The notes below the pieces were generated by a model. It saw only the letters and a list, made by a program, of their open reading frames with translations. It did no database searches and was not told where the DNA came from. A DNA stretch of 64,000 nt, from the NCBI RefSeq assembly GCF_000236565.1, contig NZ_AHAM01000033.1, forward strand, positions 1-64,000. Reading direction: 5' to 3'. This document shows, piece by piece, positions 50,221 to 60,637 of this stretch. The DNA comes from Mesorhizobium alhagi CCNWXJ12-2. GTDB taxonomy: Bacteria > Pseudomonadota > Alphaproteobacteria > Rhizobiales > Rhizobiaceae. Both the position numbers and the translations under genes were made by a program. Each line of letters begins with the position of its first letter. Position 1 is the stretch's first letter.

Positions 50221-51153
50221 ATGAACATGATACGCACTGCAATGCTGCTGGCCTTCATGACCGCGCTCTTCATGGGCGTTGGCTACCTGATCGGTGGCGG
50301 CAGCGGCATGATGATCGCTTTCGTCATCGCTGCGGGCATGAACCTGTTCAGCTACTGGAACGCGGACAAGATGGTGCTCAGGATGCACCACGCGGTGGAG
50401 GTCGACGAGCGCAACGCGCCTGAATATTACGGCATCGTCCGCGATCTCGCCGCCAGCGCCGGCCTGCCGATGCCGAAGGTCTACCTGATCGACAATCCGC
50501 AGCCCAACGCCTTCGCCACCGGCCGAAACCCACAAAACGCGGCAGTGGCGGCCACGACCGGCCTGCTGCAGCGCCTTTCCCATGAAGAAGTGGCTGCGGT
50601 CATGGCGCACGAACTCGCCCATGTGCAGAACCGTGACACGCTGACCATGACGATCACCGCGACGCTCGCCGGCGCCATCTCCATGCTCGGCAATTTCGCC
50701 TTCTTCTTCGGCGGAAACCGCGACAACAACAATCCGCTCGGCATTGTCGGCGTGCTGGTGGCGATGATCGTAGCGCCGCTGGCTGCCGCTCTGGTGCAGA
50801 TGGCGATCAGCCGCACGCGCGAATATTCGGCAGACCGACGCGGCGCCGAGATCTGCGGCAATCCGCTCTGGCTCGCATCCGCCCTTGACAAGATCGCCCG
50901 TAACGCCGAACGCATCCACAATCCGGACGCCGAGCGCAATCCGGCGACGGCGCATCTTTTCATCATCAATCCCCTTTCCGGCGAGCGCATGGACAATCTC
51001 TTCTCGACCCACCCCGCCACCGAGAACCGCATCGCCGCGCTGGAAGCGATGTCGCGCGAAGGCGTCGGCCGCGCGGCACAGCCGAGCGTCGAGCCTCCGA
51101 AGGCCAATCCGTGGGGACGCAACCCGACCGGGCCTAAGGGCCCGTGGTCGTGA
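50221..51153 (+). CDS. htpX: Membrane zinc metalloprotease HtpX
   Basis: Inner-membrane quality-control protease, 310 residues. N-terminal helices ([38 protein letters not shown]), zinc site HELAH in [15 protein letters not shown] (about residue 130), two further helices, and the third ligand in [14 protein letters not shown]. The C-terminus is Pro/Gly-rich. The ATG at 50221 is the start expected for the family; a longer frame back to 49780 is not. Overlaps rsmB by 4 bases (GTGA). Confidence 0.94.
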   Translation: MNMIRTAMLLAFMTALFMGVGYLIGGGSGMMIAFVIAAGMNLFSYWNADKMVLRMHHAVEVDERNAPEYYGIVRDLAASAGLPMPKVYLIDNPQPNAFATGRNPQNAAVAATTGLLQRLSHEEVAAVMAHELAHVQNRDTLTMTITATLAGAISMLGNFAFFFGGNRDNNNPLGIVGVLVAMIVAPLAAALVQMAISRTREYSADRRGAEICGNPLWLASALDKIARNAERIHNPDAERNPATAHLFIINPLSGERMDNLFSTHPATENRIAALEAMSREGVGRAAQPSVEPPKANPWGRNPTGPKGPWS

Positions 51154-52538
51154 CGGACGAGAAAGGCCTGCACCGCAGCCGCAGATCGCCCGAAAGAGCA
51201 GCACCAGCCCGCGGCGCCGATGTCGCCGGCCTCGCCGCCCGCAAGGCGGCCGCGAAGCTCCTCGCGGCTGTCGTCGACGCGAAGACCTCGGCCGACGGGC
51301 TGACCGACCACGAACACGGCCATCCGCAATACCGGGCGCTCGACATGCGCGACCGCTCGCTGGTGCGGGCGATCCTCGTCACCGCGCTGCGCTTCCGCCG
51401 CACCATCGACAATCTGATCTCGGCCCGGCTGGAAAAGCCGCTACCCGCCAATGCCACGGCGCTTTCGCACCTGTTGCATGTGGCGGCCGCGCAAATCCTG
51501 TTCCTCGACATACCGGACAGCGCCGCGGTGGATCTCGCCGTCACCCACGCCAAATCCGATTCGCGCACCGCGCGTTTTTCCGGCCTTGTCAATGGCGTGC
51601 TGCGCTCGCTGGCACGCGGCAAGGCAGAGGAACTGCCGGTCATGCTGGTCGACACGCAGGACGCGCCGGAATGGTTCCGCAGCCGGCTCATCTCCGCCTA
51701 TGGCGCCGACACGGCGAAAGAGATCCTCGCCGCGCACCGCGTCGAGGCGCCGGTCGATTTCACCGTCAAATCCGATCCCGAGCGCTGGGCCGCCGAACTC
51801 GGCGGCATCGTCCTACCGACGGGCTCGGTGCGCATCGCGCGGCTTGCCGCGCCGGTCGCCGAACTGCCCGGCTATTCCGAAGGCGAATGGTGGGTCCAGG
51901 ATGCCGCCGCCAGTCTGCCGGCGCGCCTGTTCGGCGGCATCGCGGGCCAGCGGGTCGCCGATTTGTGCGCAGCGCCCGGCGGCAAGACCGCGCAGTTGGC
52001 GGCGGCCGGCGCGCGCGTCACCGCCATAGACAGTTCGAAGAACCGCCTGGTCCGGCTAGAATCCAACCTTCAGCGCCTCGGCCTGGCAGCGACAATCATC
52101 CAGGCCGACATTTTGCAGTTCGAGCCGGAACAGCTTTTCGACGCCGCGCTGCTCGACGCGCCCTGTTCCTCGACCGGCACGGTGCGCCGCCATCCGGACG
52201 TGCCATGGACCAAATCGCCGGCTGACATCGAGAAGCTCGCGGATCTCCAGCGCCGCATGCTCGAACGGGCGATCGGATTCGTGAAGCCTGGCGGTCGCAT
52301 CGTCTTCTCCAATTGCTCGCTTGATCCACTGGAGGGCGAGACGCTCGTCGCCGCATTCCTCGAAGCGGCTCCCGGCGTCGCCGCCGATCCAATTCTGCCC
52401 GGCGAGTTTCCCGATCTCGACCCGTTTCTGACTCCGGATGGCGCGCTGCGCACCACTCCCGCCGACATGGCGCTCGGCGACCCCGCCATTTCCGGGATGG
52501 ACGGCTTCTTCGCCGCGCGCCTGCGCCGCGTCGGCTAA
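51150..52538 (+). CDS. rsmB: 16S rRNA (cytosine-967-C5)-methyltransferase RsmB
   Basis: Methylates C967 of 16S rRNA. About 462 residues: an N-terminal NusB-like RNA-binding domain ([39 protein letters not shown]), then the methyltransferase domain with SAM motif [32 protein letters not shown] and motif [22 protein letters not shown]. The catalytic-Cys motif reads [14 protein letters not shown]. The GTG at 51150 overlaps the htpX stop by 4 bases; a GTG at 51144 is also possible. Confidence 0.93.
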   Translation: MTDEKGLHRSRRSPERAAPARGADVAGLAARKAAAKLLAAVVDAKTSADGLTDHEHGHPQYRALDMRDRSLVRAILVTALRFRRTIDNLISARLEKPLPANATALSHLLHVAAAQILFLDIPDSAAVDLAVTHAKSDSRTARFSGLVNGVLRSLARGKAEELPVMLVDTQDAPEWFRSRLISAYGADTAKEILAAHRVEAPVDFTVKSDPERWAAELGGIVLPTGSVRIARLAAPVAELPGYSEGEWWVQDAAASLPARLFGGIAGQRVADLCAAPGGKTAQLAAAGARVTAIDSSKNRLVRLESNLQRLGLAATIIQADILQFEPEQLFDAALLDAPCSSTGTVRRHPDVPWTKSPADIEKLADLQRRMLERAIGFVKPGGRIVFSNCSLDPLEGETLVAAFLEAAPGVAADPILPGEFPDLDPFLTPDGALRTTPADMALGDPAISGMDGFFAARLRRVG

Positions 52539-52570
52539 AGCATTGAAAATCGGAGTCGAGAGGATTTCGA

Positions 52571-52602
52571 TTTTGATTCACCTTTTGTCGGGGTGAATCA
52601 AA
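52571..52602. repeat. Long hairpin downstream of rsmB
   Basis: Perfect 11-bp inverted repeat, TTTGATTCACC (52572-52582) and GGTGAATCAAA (52592-52602), with a 9-base loop. A second, outer pair AAAATCG ... CGATTTT overlaps its left arm, so alternative pairings exist. There is no T-run on the plus strand, so it looks more like a dispersed palindromic element or an mRNA-stabilising hairpin than a classical terminator. Confidence 0.75.
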
Positions 52603-52717
52603 GGCAAGAGCTATTCATCCAATTGCCGTGATCGGCGGTGGTCTGCATTGCGGGGTGGGGCCGCATTTCGCAGGACGCCGTGTAGCGCGACCGAGTTCAA
52701 AAGTGCCGTTGTGGGAA

Positions 52718-52776
52718 AAGAGCGAGGCCGGGCTCGCTTTTTAATTGGGCGGATGAAAGAACTTGGTTCTGAACCA
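52718..52776 (+). repeat. Dispersed terminator-containing repeat, copy 2
   Basis: Same order as copy 1 (26521-26580, opposite strand): AAGAGCGAGGC hairpin with GCTCGC and T-run (52720-52742), then ATTGGGCGGATGAAA, variable bases, TTGGTTCTGAACCA. It lies only 15-70 bases upstream of the signal-peptidase-like start codon, so that gene needs a promoter inside or after it, or readthrough. Confidence 0.75.
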
Positions 52777-52790
52777 CAGGGTCTGGACGA

Positions 52791-53768
52791 ATGCCGAATG
52801 AGACAACATCGCGATCATGGTGGTCGACCGCGCTCGTCTCCTATTTTTTTGGCCCGTTTGGCGGGTTTTTATGGATAGGCCGAGGTGCGCTGGCGGTTGT
52901 TGCATTGGCCGTTATCTCCTTGGCGGGCTTGTATGTGAGTTACATAGGCTTGCCCATACTTCCTGGTCTGGATTTGGACGTTCAATCCGTGGTGGGATTG
53001 TCCAACATCGGCATCGGCATTCTCTCCGCGTTCATCGTCGTTCCGCTTGCAAGACGATCCAAACCAAACAAGTGGTATTCGCACGGGCTGTCCGTGCTCG
53101 TTTTGGCCGGAGCTGTGACGCTGTTAGGGGCGCTTGTGATCCGCTCGTTCCTGGTTCAGCCATTCTCGATCCCGGCCGGAAACATGCAGCCGACGCTTAT
53201 GGAGGGCGATCACCTCTTCGCCTCCAAACTGGCATACGGCTATAGCCGCCACAGCGTGCCTTTCGGACTGATGCCGATCCAAGGACGCATCTTCGGCAAG
53301 GAGCCGGAGAGGGGCGATATCGTTGTTTTCAAATCCCCTCAGGACTTGAGCATCGACTACGTCAAAAGGGCGGTCGGCCTTCCGGGCGAGAAAATTCAGA
53401 TGACCGGCGGCGTACTCCATATCAATGACGTGCCGGTCCTGCTTGAGGAGATTGGCCCCTACACAGCGATCGAGACTGGAGGAAACTCTGCAGGATTACA
53501 GCGAGAGACACTGCCGAATGGCGTCTCATATGAGGTCATAAACCTCACCGACGGGTCTCTTGGCGACGATACCCGGCCCTTTACCGTACCCGCCGGCCAT
53601 TATTTCATGCTCGGCGATAATCGAGACAATTCCCTGGACAGCCGATTCAGCATAGGGACGGTTCCGTACGAGAACCTGGTCGGCAGGGCCGTGCGTCTTT
53701 TCTGGAATTCCAGAGGAATTGACTATTCGGCTCGGCAATCGCTCTCCGGCGCGTCAACTCGCGATTAG
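52791..53768 (+). CDS. Signal peptidase I homologue lacking the nucleophilic serine
   Basis: The 325-residue protein has about four N-terminal membrane helices up to about residue 120. An S26-type domain follows with box B FSIPAGNMQPTLMEGDHLFA, box C RGDIVVFKSPQD, box D SIDYVKRAVGLPGEK with the general-base Lys, and box E MLGDNRDNSLDSRF. In active enzymes box B reads SGSM with Ser as nucleophile. Here the codons GCC GGA AAC ATG give AGNM, so Asn replaces the catalytic Ser while every other box is intact. Probably a non-peptidase paralogue or one with altered chemistry. It overlaps the convergent cyclase gene by 15 bases. Confidence 0.85.
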   Translation: MPNETTSRSWWSTALVSYFFGPFGGFLWIGRGALAVVALAVISLAGLYVSYIGLPILPGLDLDVQSVVGLSNIGIGILSAFIVVPLARRSKPNKWYSHGLSVLVLAGAVTLLGALVIRSFLVQPFSIPAGNMQPTLMEGDHLFASKLAYGYSRHSVPFGLMPIQGRIFGKEPERGDIVVFKSPQDLSIDYVKRAVGLPGEKIQMTGGVLHINDVPVLLEEIGPYTAIETGGNSAGLQRETLPNGVSYEVINLTDGSLGDDTRPFTVPAGHYFMLGDNRDNSLDSRFSIGTVPYENLVGRAVRLFWNSRGIDYSARQSLSGASTRD

Positions 53769-55172
53769 TACGCCTGAATTTTCCAGCGCCGACTTCGGCG
53801 CAAGCCAGACCTCGACCTCGTGGTCGCGGCCGCGGACGTGGATGGGACCGTGCTCGACCATGCCGGAGAGCGCGTCTTCGTCCCCTGCTCGCTTCACCGC
53901 CTCGATGAGATCGGCGCCGACGCAAACCTCGGCATCGAGTTCGCGGCACATCGTCTGCAGCCTGCTTGCCACATTGCAGGTGTCGCCGACTACCGCGAAG
54001 GACAGGTTGCGTTCGCTGCCGATGGCACCGAGCACGACCGGGCCGTACTGGCAGCCGATGCGGACATCGACCGGCGCGCTGCCCCGTGCACGGCGCTCGC
54101 CATTCCATTCCTCCACGGCCGCCGCCATTGCGCGGGCGCAGCCCAGTGCACGCGTTGCGTCGTCCGTGGCGGAAGCCGGGATGCCGAAAGTCGCCATGAT
54201 GCAATCGCCGATATAATTGTCGACTGTGCCGCCATGGTCGAACACCACCTGCTCCATGCGGCGGTGGAACGTGCGCAGCAATTCGAACACCTGTTCGGCC
54301 GGGTGATCCTCCGAATAGGCGGTGAAGCCGACAATGTCGGCGAAAAGCACCGCGACGTCCTGGCGGCGCACGGGGCCGAACGGTTCGTCGTTCGACGCCA
54401 GCTCGTCGACGACGTTGGGCGAGAAATGGCGGGCGAGGTTTGAGCGCGCGCGCTCGGCCGTCGTGTAATCGTCCGCCATCTTGCGCGAGCGCGAAACCAC
54501 GGTGGCGATAATGCCGGTGATGATCAGGATCACCACCACATGGGTGAGCTGATCGATCAGGTCGACGAAATTCGGATTGAAGTAGAGCCTCACATGCTCG
54601 TCGAACCGCATGTTCTCGGCCTTTATCAGCGCAACAATCGTACCTGGACGCGTAACGACCCAGACGACAGCCGCGGTCCAGCAGATCGCCGCCGCGATGC
54701 CGAGCCACGCTGCAAGCCGCGGGGAAAGCGTCAGCGCGCCGAGACAGACAAAGATCAGCAGATACTGGAAACCTGCCTCGCGCAGGCTCATGGCCGGCGG
54801 CATGATGATCTCCGCAAAGGGATTGGGCCCGACCAGCAGAAGCGTCAGCAGAATCATGTCGAGTGTGCCGAAGACCGCGCCCACCCAAACCGGACTGAAG
54901 CCTTTCTTCACGAGCCGGTAGTGGACGAGCCCGATCAGGAAGAAGACGAAGACGGCCGAGAACATGAAGCCGGACGCCGGATCCCACTTGCCGAAGACGG
55001 CGAAGAAGAACTCGACCGCCAGCAAGGCTGCGGTGCGCGCCCAAAATTGCAGGCGCGCGCCTTCGCGCTCGGCTTTCGCCATGAGCGAACCCAGCCTCAG
55101 GCGGCGTCTCTGTTCGAGATTGAGCGGCGTCGTCGTGGCCACGAAGTGCTCGGGAAGCGGCTGGATTTGCAT
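53754..55172 (-). CDS. Membrane-bound class III adenylate/guanylate cyclase
   Basis: The 472-residue protein has a cytoplasmic N-terminus, six membrane helices (about residues 45-240) and a C-terminal class III cyclase domain (about 275-455). Metal-binding Asp residues are in VAVLFADIVGFTAYSEDH and in DNYIGDCIMATFG. The transition-state region is AVVGDTCNVASRLQ. In the base-selecting position before IGD the residue is Asn-Tyr rather than the usual Lys, so the nucleotide is uncertain. The ATG at 55172 (MQIQPLPEHF) is preferred to the longer frame. Likely produces a cyclic nucleotide second messenger. Confidence 0.86.
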   Translation of the reverse strand: MQIQPLPEHFVATTTPLNLEQRRRLRLGSLMAKAEREGARLQFWARTAALLAVEFFFAVFGKWDPASGFMFSAVFVFFLIGLVHYRLVKKGFSPVWVGAVFGTLDMILLTLLLVGPNPFAEIIMPPAMSLREAGFQYLLIFVCLGALTLSPRLAAWLGIAAAICWTAAVVWVVTRPGTIVALIKAENMRFDEHVRLYFNPNFVDLIDQLTHVVVILIITGIIATVVSRSRKMADDYTTAERARSNLARHFSPNVVDELASNDEPFGPVRRQDVAVLFADIVGFTAYSEDHPAEQVFELLRTFHRRMEQVVFDHGGTVDNYIGDCIMATFGIPASATDDATRALGCARAMAAAVEEWNGERRARGSAPVDVRIGCQYGPVVLGAIGSERNLSFAVVGDTCNVASRLQTMCRELDAEVCVGADLIEAVKRAGDEDALSGMVEHGPIHVRGRDHEVEVWLAPKSALENSGVLIAS

Positions 55173-55213
55173 GCGGAATTCCGGTTTTGAAGCGCAAGAC
55201 CGGCCGCTGACGG

Positions 55214-56206
55214 TCAACGAATCTCGCGCAAAATATAATCATACAGCAATTGCGCCGATGCCGAGAGCGCACGGTTGCGGGTTCGGATCATGCTGTAGGG
55301 CTGGACGTTGATCTCGAAGGGTACGGGCAGGATTTCGATGGCGCCGGAGAGACCTTCGTCGCTTCTGATGAATTTCGCCACTTCGAGCGCGATCGGAGCG
55401 ATGGCGTCGGATTGCGCGATCATGACGAGGGTCAGCAGCACCGAGCTCGTGTTCAGCACCCGGTCGGGCAATGCGACATTGTGGGCCATGAAGATGCTCT
55501 CGATGGTCCGGCGAAGTAGCGAGCCGCTCGGCTGGAACACCCATTCATACTCGGTCATCTGTTCGAGGCGCACGGTTGCCGCTCCCGCAAGGGGGTGGCC
55601 GCGGCGCACCATCAGACACGCCTTCTCGATGCCGATGACGCGGCTTTCGAACAGGCGCGGGTTCAAGTCGTCTGGAATGCGCGAGATGATGAAGTCATGG
55701 CGCGAGGCGAGTAGCTCGCGCGCCAATATATTGCTGGTCTCGATCTGCACATTGATCTCGATGCGGGGATAGAGCGCGCGGATCTTGCGGATCGCCGGCA
55801 CCGCAAGCTCGATCGCGGGCGCGGTGACCGCGCCGAGGAACACGGAGCCGCCCTTGCCGGATTTCAGGTCGGAGATCTCGCGGTCGACCTCGCGCATTTC
55901 AAGCAGCACCGCCCGTGCCCGCCGCGCCAGCGCGTTGCCGTAGGGGGTGAGCCTGACGCCGCGCGGCAGCCGTTCGCAGAGCGGCACGGCGAGTATGTCC
56001 TCCATCTCCGCGATCATGCGCGAGGCGGCTGGCTGCGATATGTTCAGAACATGGGCCGCCGCGCTGATCTGGCCATGCTCGTCGAGCGCCAGGATCATGC
56101 GCATGTGCTGGAGCTTCAGGCCGCTTCGCAGCAGTCTGTCGCCCTCTTCGGACATGATGCCCGCATCCCGCACGGCCATGAGCGATCCGATCGCGTTGTC
56201 CGCCAT
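55214..56206 (-). CDS. gbpR: LysR-family regulator of the sugar locus (GbpR-like)
   Basis: The 330-residue protein has an N-terminal winged helix (GQISAAAHVLNISQPAASRMIAEMEDILAVPLCERLPRGVRLTPYG) and a substrate-binding domain. In Agrobacterium, GbpR lies divergent from chvE and activates it in response to arabinose, galactose or fucose; the same divergent arrangement occurs here. A GGAGAGG site precedes the ATG. The N-terminal 30 residues before the HTH are longer than in typical LysR proteins. Confidence 0.87.
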   Translation of the reverse strand: MADNAIGSLMAVRDAGIMSEEGDRLLRSGLKLQHMRMILALDEHGQISAAAHVLNISQPAASRMIAEMEDILAVPLCERLPRGVRLTPYGNALARRARAVLLEMREVDREISDLKSGKGGSVFLGAVTAPAIELAVPAIRKIRALYPRIEINVQIETSNILARELLASRHDFIISRIPDDLNPRLFESRVIGIEKACLMVRRGHPLAGAATVRLEQMTEYEWVFQPSGSLLRRTIESIFMAHNVALPDRVLNTSSVLLTLVMIAQSDAIAPIALEVAKFIRSDEGLSGAIEILPVPFEINVQPYSMIRTRNRALSASAQLLYDYILREIR

Positions 56207-56225
56207 TCCACCTCTCCTTCGTCTG

Positions 56226-56247
56226 GCATATCAAAAGCAGCATATCA
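56226..56247. promoter_or_regulatory. Direct repeats in the gbpR-chvE intergenic region
   Basis: GCATATCA occurs twice (56226-56233 and 56240-56247), 14 bases apart, in the AT-rich part of the 269-base divergent region. A -35-like TTGACA (56265-56270) points toward chvE but its -10 box is poor. Candidate GbpR binding region; function inferred. Confidence 0.35.
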
Positions 56248-56475
56248 TTGCGCATACAACGCATTTGACAGTTATACCGATCGAATCCAACGTGCCTAAG
56301 TCGCGGGCACGCCCGGTGGCGGCCTGCTGCCGCGCATCGAGGGAGGCGCACCGGCCCGCGAACGACAATGGGAGGACTGCCAGATTTATCCTATGAGCCG
56401 GATCGCTTCGCGCGACCGGGAGACTTGCGCGCCGCCGGGATAGCCGGCCGCTATATCATCACAAGGGAGAATACA

Positions 56476-57537
56476 GTGAAAATTATCAAGACGTTGGTTG
56501 GCGCGTTGGCGCTTGCAGCCATGACGTTCACCGCACAGGCCCAGGACAAGGGCACGGTCGGCATCGCGATGCCGACGAAATCGTCGCTGCGCTGGATCAG
56601 CGACGGCGACGCGCTCGTTGCCGCGCTGAAGGAGAAGGGCTACGGCACCGATCTGCAATACGCCGAAGACGACATCCCGAACCAACTCGCGCAGATCGAG
56701 AACATGGTCACCAAGGACGTCAAGGCGCTGATCGTCGCCTCGATCGATGGCACCACGCTCTCGGCCGTCCTGCAGCAGGCCGCCGACAAGGGCGTCAAGA
56801 TCATTGCCTATGACCGCCTGATCCGCGACAGCGGCAATGTCGACTATTACACCACCTTCGACAATTTCAAGGTCGGCGTGCTCCAGGCCGAATCGCTGCT
56901 CAAGGGCCTCGGCTATCCCGAGAAGCAGGGTCCGTTCAACGTCGAACTGTTCGGCGGTTCGCCGGACGACAACAACGCCTTCTTCTTCTACGACGGCGCT
57001 ATGTCGGTGCTCCAGCCGCTGATCGACAAGGGCGTTGTCGTCGTCAAGTCGGGCCAGATGGGCATGGAAAAGGTCGGCACGCTGCGCTGGGATGGTGCCG
57101 TCGCGCAGGCCCGCATGGACAACATCCTGTCCGCCAACTATTCGGACGGCAGCCGCGTCGACGGCGTTCTGGCGCCCTATGACGGCCTCTCGCGCGGCAT
57201 CATCTCGTCGCTGCGCGGCGTCGGCTATGGCACGGCGGACCAGCCCTGGCCGATCGTGACCGGACAGGACGCCGAAACTCCGTCCGTGAAGGGCATCATC
57301 GCCGGCGAGCAGTACTCAACCGTGTTCAAGGACACGCGCGAACTGGCCAAGGTCACGGCGAACCTGGTCGACGCCGTGCTTTCGGGTGGCACGCCGGAGA
57401 TCAACGACACCAAGACCTACGACAATGGCGTGAAGGTGGTTCCGTCCTACCTCCTCGTTCCCGTGTCGGTCGACAAGTCGAACTACGAAGAGATCGTGGT
57501 CGGCTCCGGCTACATCAAGGCCGAAGAACTCAAGTAA
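56476..57537 (+). CDS. chvE: Multiple-sugar-binding periplasmic receptor ChvE
   Basis: Periplasmic binding protein for aldoses such as arabinose, galactose and glucose. In Agrobacterium it also presents sugars to VirA and aids chemotaxis. The protein has 353 residues: signal peptide [23 protein letters not shown] (cleavage after AQA), then a type I periplasmic fold with [44 protein letters not shown] and [30 protein letters not shown]. The GTG at 56476 follows AAGGGAG. First gene of chvE-gguABC. Confidence 0.93.
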   Translation: MKIIKTLVGALALAAMTFTAQAQDKGTVGIAMPTKSSLRWISDGDALVAALKEKGYGTDLQYAEDDIPNQLAQIENMVTKDVKALIVASIDGTTLSAVLQQAADKGVKIIAYDRLIRDSGNVDYYTTFDNFKVGVLQAESLLKGLGYPEKQGPFNVELFGGSPDDNNAFFFYDGAMSVLQPLIDKGVVVVKSGQMGMEKVGTLRWDGAVAQARMDNILSANYSDGSRVDGVLAPYDGLSRGIISSLRGVGYGTADQPWPIVTGQDAETPSVKGIIAGEQYSTVFKDTRELAKVTANLVDAVLSGGTPEINDTKTYDNGVKVVPSYLLVPVSVDKSNYEEIVVGSGYIKAEELK

Positions 57538-57547
57538 GCTCCAGTTA

Positions 57548-57577
57548 CCGAAGCTCCGCACATGTGCGGGGCTTCGG
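57548..57577. repeat. Near-perfect 30-base palindrome between chvE and gguA
   Basis: CCGAAGC...GCTTCGG outer arms and CCGCACATGTGCGG centre give about 15 base pairs with one G-T pair and almost no loop. No T-run follows. It sits 11 bases after the chvE stop, where binding-protein operons often carry a hairpin that protects the upstream mRNA and lowers expression of the transporter genes. Confidence 0.75.
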
Positions 57578-57660
57578 GCACTTCCGTCGTTGTATCGCGC
57601 GGCCCCGGACGCCAAAATCGTTGCGGCAGGCGCAGCCGTCCGAAAGCCAAGAGTTCCGCA

Positions 57661-59193
57661 ATGGAAAAAACCATTCTGGAGATGCGCGGCATCACCAAGA
57701 CCTTTCCCGGCGTCAAGGCGCTGCAGGACGTCAATTTGGATGTCCGGGCCGGCGAGATACACGCCATCGTCGGTGAGAACGGCGCCGGAAAATCGACGCT
57801 GATGAAGGTGCTGTCCGGCGTTTATCCGCATGGCAGCTATACAGGCGAAATCCACTACGAAGGCCAGGAATGCCATTTCAGGGGCATCCATGACAGCGAA
57901 CGGCAGGGTATCGTCATCATCCACCAGGAATTGGCCCTGGTTCCACTGCTGTCGATCGCCGAGAACATCTATCTCGGCAACGAGCAGGCTACCTACGGCG
58001 TCATCGATTGGAACGCGGTCCGCCGCGGCGCGGCGGGGCTGCTGGCAAAGGTTGGACTAAAGGAAGATCCCGACACGCTGATCACCAATATCGGCGTCGG
58101 CAAGCAACAGCTCGTCGAGATCGCCAAGGCGCTGTCGAAGGAAGTGAAGCTGCTCATCCTCGATGAGCCGACCGCATCCCTGAGCGAAAAGGACAGCGAC
58201 GCGCTGCTCAGCCTGCTTGTCGAGTTCAAGAAGCAGGGCATCGCCTCCATCCTGATTTCCCACAAGCTCAACGAGGTCGGCAAAGTCGCCGATCGCATCA
58301 CCATCCTGCGCGACGGCCGCACGATCGAGACGCTCGACCGGCACGACATCAGCGAAGACCGCATCATCACCTCGATGGTGGGGCGCACGCTGGAAGATCG
58401 CTTCCCGAAGCGCACGCCCAATATCGGCGAAACGATCTTCGAGGTGAGGAACTGGGTCGTCCACCACCCGCTTCATATCGACCGGCAGGTCATCAAGGGC
58501 GTCGACATCAGCGTCCGCAAGGGCGAGGTCGTCGGCATTGCGGGACTGATGGGCGCAGGCCGGACCGAGTTCGCCATGAGCGTATTCGGCAAGAGCTATG
58601 GACAGCGGGTCAGCGGCGAGGTTTTCCTGCACGGCAAGAAGATCGACGCGTCGACCGTCGGCAGGGCGGTCGCCCATGGCCTCGCCTATGCGACGGAGGA
58701 TCGCAAGACCTTCGGTCTCAACCTGATCGACCACATCAAGCACAACATCACGATCGCCAACCTCAAGGGCGTGGCGAACAATGGCGTCATCGACGACATG
58801 CGCGAGCTGAACATCGCCAACGATTATCGCAAGCGGACCAACATTCGCTCGTCGAGCGTCTACCAGACCACCGGCAATCTTTCCGGCGGCAACCAGCAAA
58901 AGGTGGTGCTGTCGAAGTGGCTGTTTTCGGACCCCGAGGTTCTGATCCTCGACGAGCCGACCCGCGGCATCGACGTCGGCGCCAAGTACGAGATCTACAC
59001 CATCATCAACAAGCTCGCGGATGAAGGCAAAGGCATTGTTGTCATCTCTTCCGAAATGCCTGAACTGCTCGGCATCTGCGACCGCATCTACGTCATGAAC
59101 GAGGGGCTTATCGTCGGTGAAATGGCCGGCAGCGAAGCGTCCCAGGAGAAGATCATGCGCGCCATCGTACGCGGGGAAGGAAAAGCGTCATGA
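57661..59193 (+). CDS. gguA: Sugar ABC transporter ATPase GguA
   Basis: The 510-residue protein has two fused nucleotide-binding domains. The first has Walker [17 protein letters not shown], a degenerate signature [15 protein letters not shown] and Walker [12 protein letters not shown]. The second has the degenerate P-loop [19 protein letters not shown], signature [15 protein letters not shown] and [19 protein letters not shown], the usual pattern for monosaccharide importers. It energises GguB with ChvE as likely receptor. Overlaps gguB by 4 bases (ATGA). Confidence 0.94.
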   Translation: MEKTILEMRGITKTFPGVKALQDVNLDVRAGEIHAIVGENGAGKSTLMKVLSGVYPHGSYTGEIHYEGQECHFRGIHDSERQGIVIIHQELALVPLLSIAENIYLGNEQATYGVIDWNAVRRGAAGLLAKVGLKEDPDTLITNIGVGKQQLVEIAKALSKEVKLLILDEPTASLSEKDSDALLSLLVEFKKQGIASILISHKLNEVGKVADRITILRDGRTIETLDRHDISEDRIITSMVGRTLEDRFPKRTPNIGETIFEVRNWVVHHPLHIDRQVIKGVDISVRKGEVVGIAGLMGAGRTEFAMSVFGKSYGQRVSGEVFLHGKKIDASTVGRAVAHGLAYATEDRKTFGLNLIDHIKHNITIANLKGVANNGVIDDMRELNIANDYRKRTNIRSSSVYQTTGNLSGGNQQKVVLSKWLFSDPEVLILDEPTRGIDVGAKYEIYTIINKLADEGKGIVVISSEMPELLGICDRIYVMNEGLIVGEMAGSEASQEKIMRAIVRGEGKAS

Positions 59194-60446
59194 GCATCGA
59201 AACGCTCACCAATGCCGAACGAAACGCCAAGGCCTCCGCGCAGATGGCGCTCAAGGACAATCTGCGCGATTACGGCCTGGTTCTGGCGCTCATCGCCATC
59301 ATGGTGTTCTTCCAGTGGCAGACCAACGGCGTGCTGTTCAAGCCGGTGAACCTGACCAATTTGGTGCTGCAGAACAGCTACATCATCATCATGGCGCTCG
59401 GTATGCTGCTGGTCATCGTGGCCGGTCATATCGATCTTTCCGTCGGTTCGGTTTCAGGCTTCGTAGGCGCGGTCGCGGCGGTCCTCATGGTGCAGTACAA
59501 GCTCGATCCGATTCTGGCGACACTGATCTGCCTTTGCGTCGGTGGCCTGATCGGCGCCAGCCAGGGCTACTGGATCGCCTACATGAAGATCCCGGCCTTC
59601 ATCGTCACCCTGGCGGGCATGCTGGTCTTCAAGGGCCTGTCGCTGGCGCTGCTGGGCGGCATGTCGGTCGGGCCGTTCCCGCCGGAATTCCAGCTTCTCT
59701 CTGCCGGCTTCATTCCCGATTTGATCGGCCCGTTGACGCTTGTCCAACCAACGCTCGATGCCGCCGGAAAACCTGTTGCCGGAAGCGCCGTGGTGCTGCA
59801 CTCGACCACGCTTTTGATCGGCGTCGTCATTGTCGCGCTCATGCTCTGGTCCAGCCTGCGCAGCCGGGCGAACCGCGAGAGCCACGGCTACGAAGCCGAA
59901 CCGTTCGCGCTGTTCGTCATCAAGAACGCGGTGATTTCGGCGATCGTGCTCTTCCTGATTTACATGATGGCGTCCTATCGCGGCCTGCCCAACGTGCTGA
60001 TCGTCATGGGCGTGCTGATCGCGCTGTTCGTCTTCATCACCAAGCGCATGACCTTCGGGCGGCGCGTCTATGCCATGGGCGGCAACGTCAAGGCGGCGGC
60101 GCTCTCGGGCATCAAGACCGAACGCCTGACCTTCTACATCTTCATAATCATGGGCGTGTTGGCAGCGCTCGCCGGCCTGATTTTTGCGGCGCGCCTCAAT
60201 ACGGCGACGCCGAAGGCCGGGCTCGGCTTCGAACTCGACGTAATCGCGGCGGTGTTCATCGGCGGCGCTTCCGCCATGGGCGGCGTCGGCCAGGTCGCCG
60301 GCGCGGTCATAGGCGCCTTCATCATGGGCGTCATGAATAACGGCATGTCGATCATGGGCGTCAATATCGACTGGCAGCAGGTCATCAAGGGTCTCGTGCT
60401 GCTCGGCGCGGTGGTCTTCGACGTCTACAACAAGAACAAGGCCTGA
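59190..60446 (+). CDS. gguB: Sugar ABC transporter permease GguB
   Basis: The 418-residue inner-membrane permease of the monosaccharide branch has about ten helices. The diagnostic [38 protein letters not shown] and [34 protein letters not shown] are present. A hydrophilic insertion ([22 protein letters not shown]) is typical of the GguB/XylH type. Translationally coupled to gguA. Confidence 0.94.
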   Translation: MSIETLTNAERNAKASAQMALKDNLRDYGLVLALIAIMVFFQWQTNGVLFKPVNLTNLVLQNSYIIIMALGMLLVIVAGHIDLSVGSVSGFVGAVAAVLMVQYKLDPILATLICLCVGGLIGASQGYWIAYMKIPAFIVTLAGMLVFKGLSLALLGGMSVGPFPPEFQLLSAGFIPDLIGPLTLVQPTLDAAGKPVAGSAVVLHSTTLLIGVVIVALMLWSSLRSRANRESHGYEAEPFALFVIKNAVISAIVLFLIYMMASYRGLPNVLIVMGVLIALFVFITKRMTFGRRVYAMGGNVKAAALSGIKTERLTFYIFIIMGVLAALAGLIFAARLNTATPKAGLGFELDVIAAVFIGGASAMGGVGQVAGAVIGAFIMGVMNNGMSIMGVNIDWQQVIKGLVLLGAVVFDVYNKNKA

Positions 60447-60637
60447 GGGCCGGAACGAACGGAATGCGATCATTGACGGCGCGTGTCGGCGGCATGCGTC
60501 GAAGTTCCGGTTCGGGACGATCGTGATCGACTCCAGGACGGGCTTTTTCATTCGCCGGCGGGAGCCGTTCCGGCGAACGGAAATGGCTGCGGATTATTCA
60601 GGCCGGTTGTGGCCAAGGCGGATTCAAGGAGGTTGAG

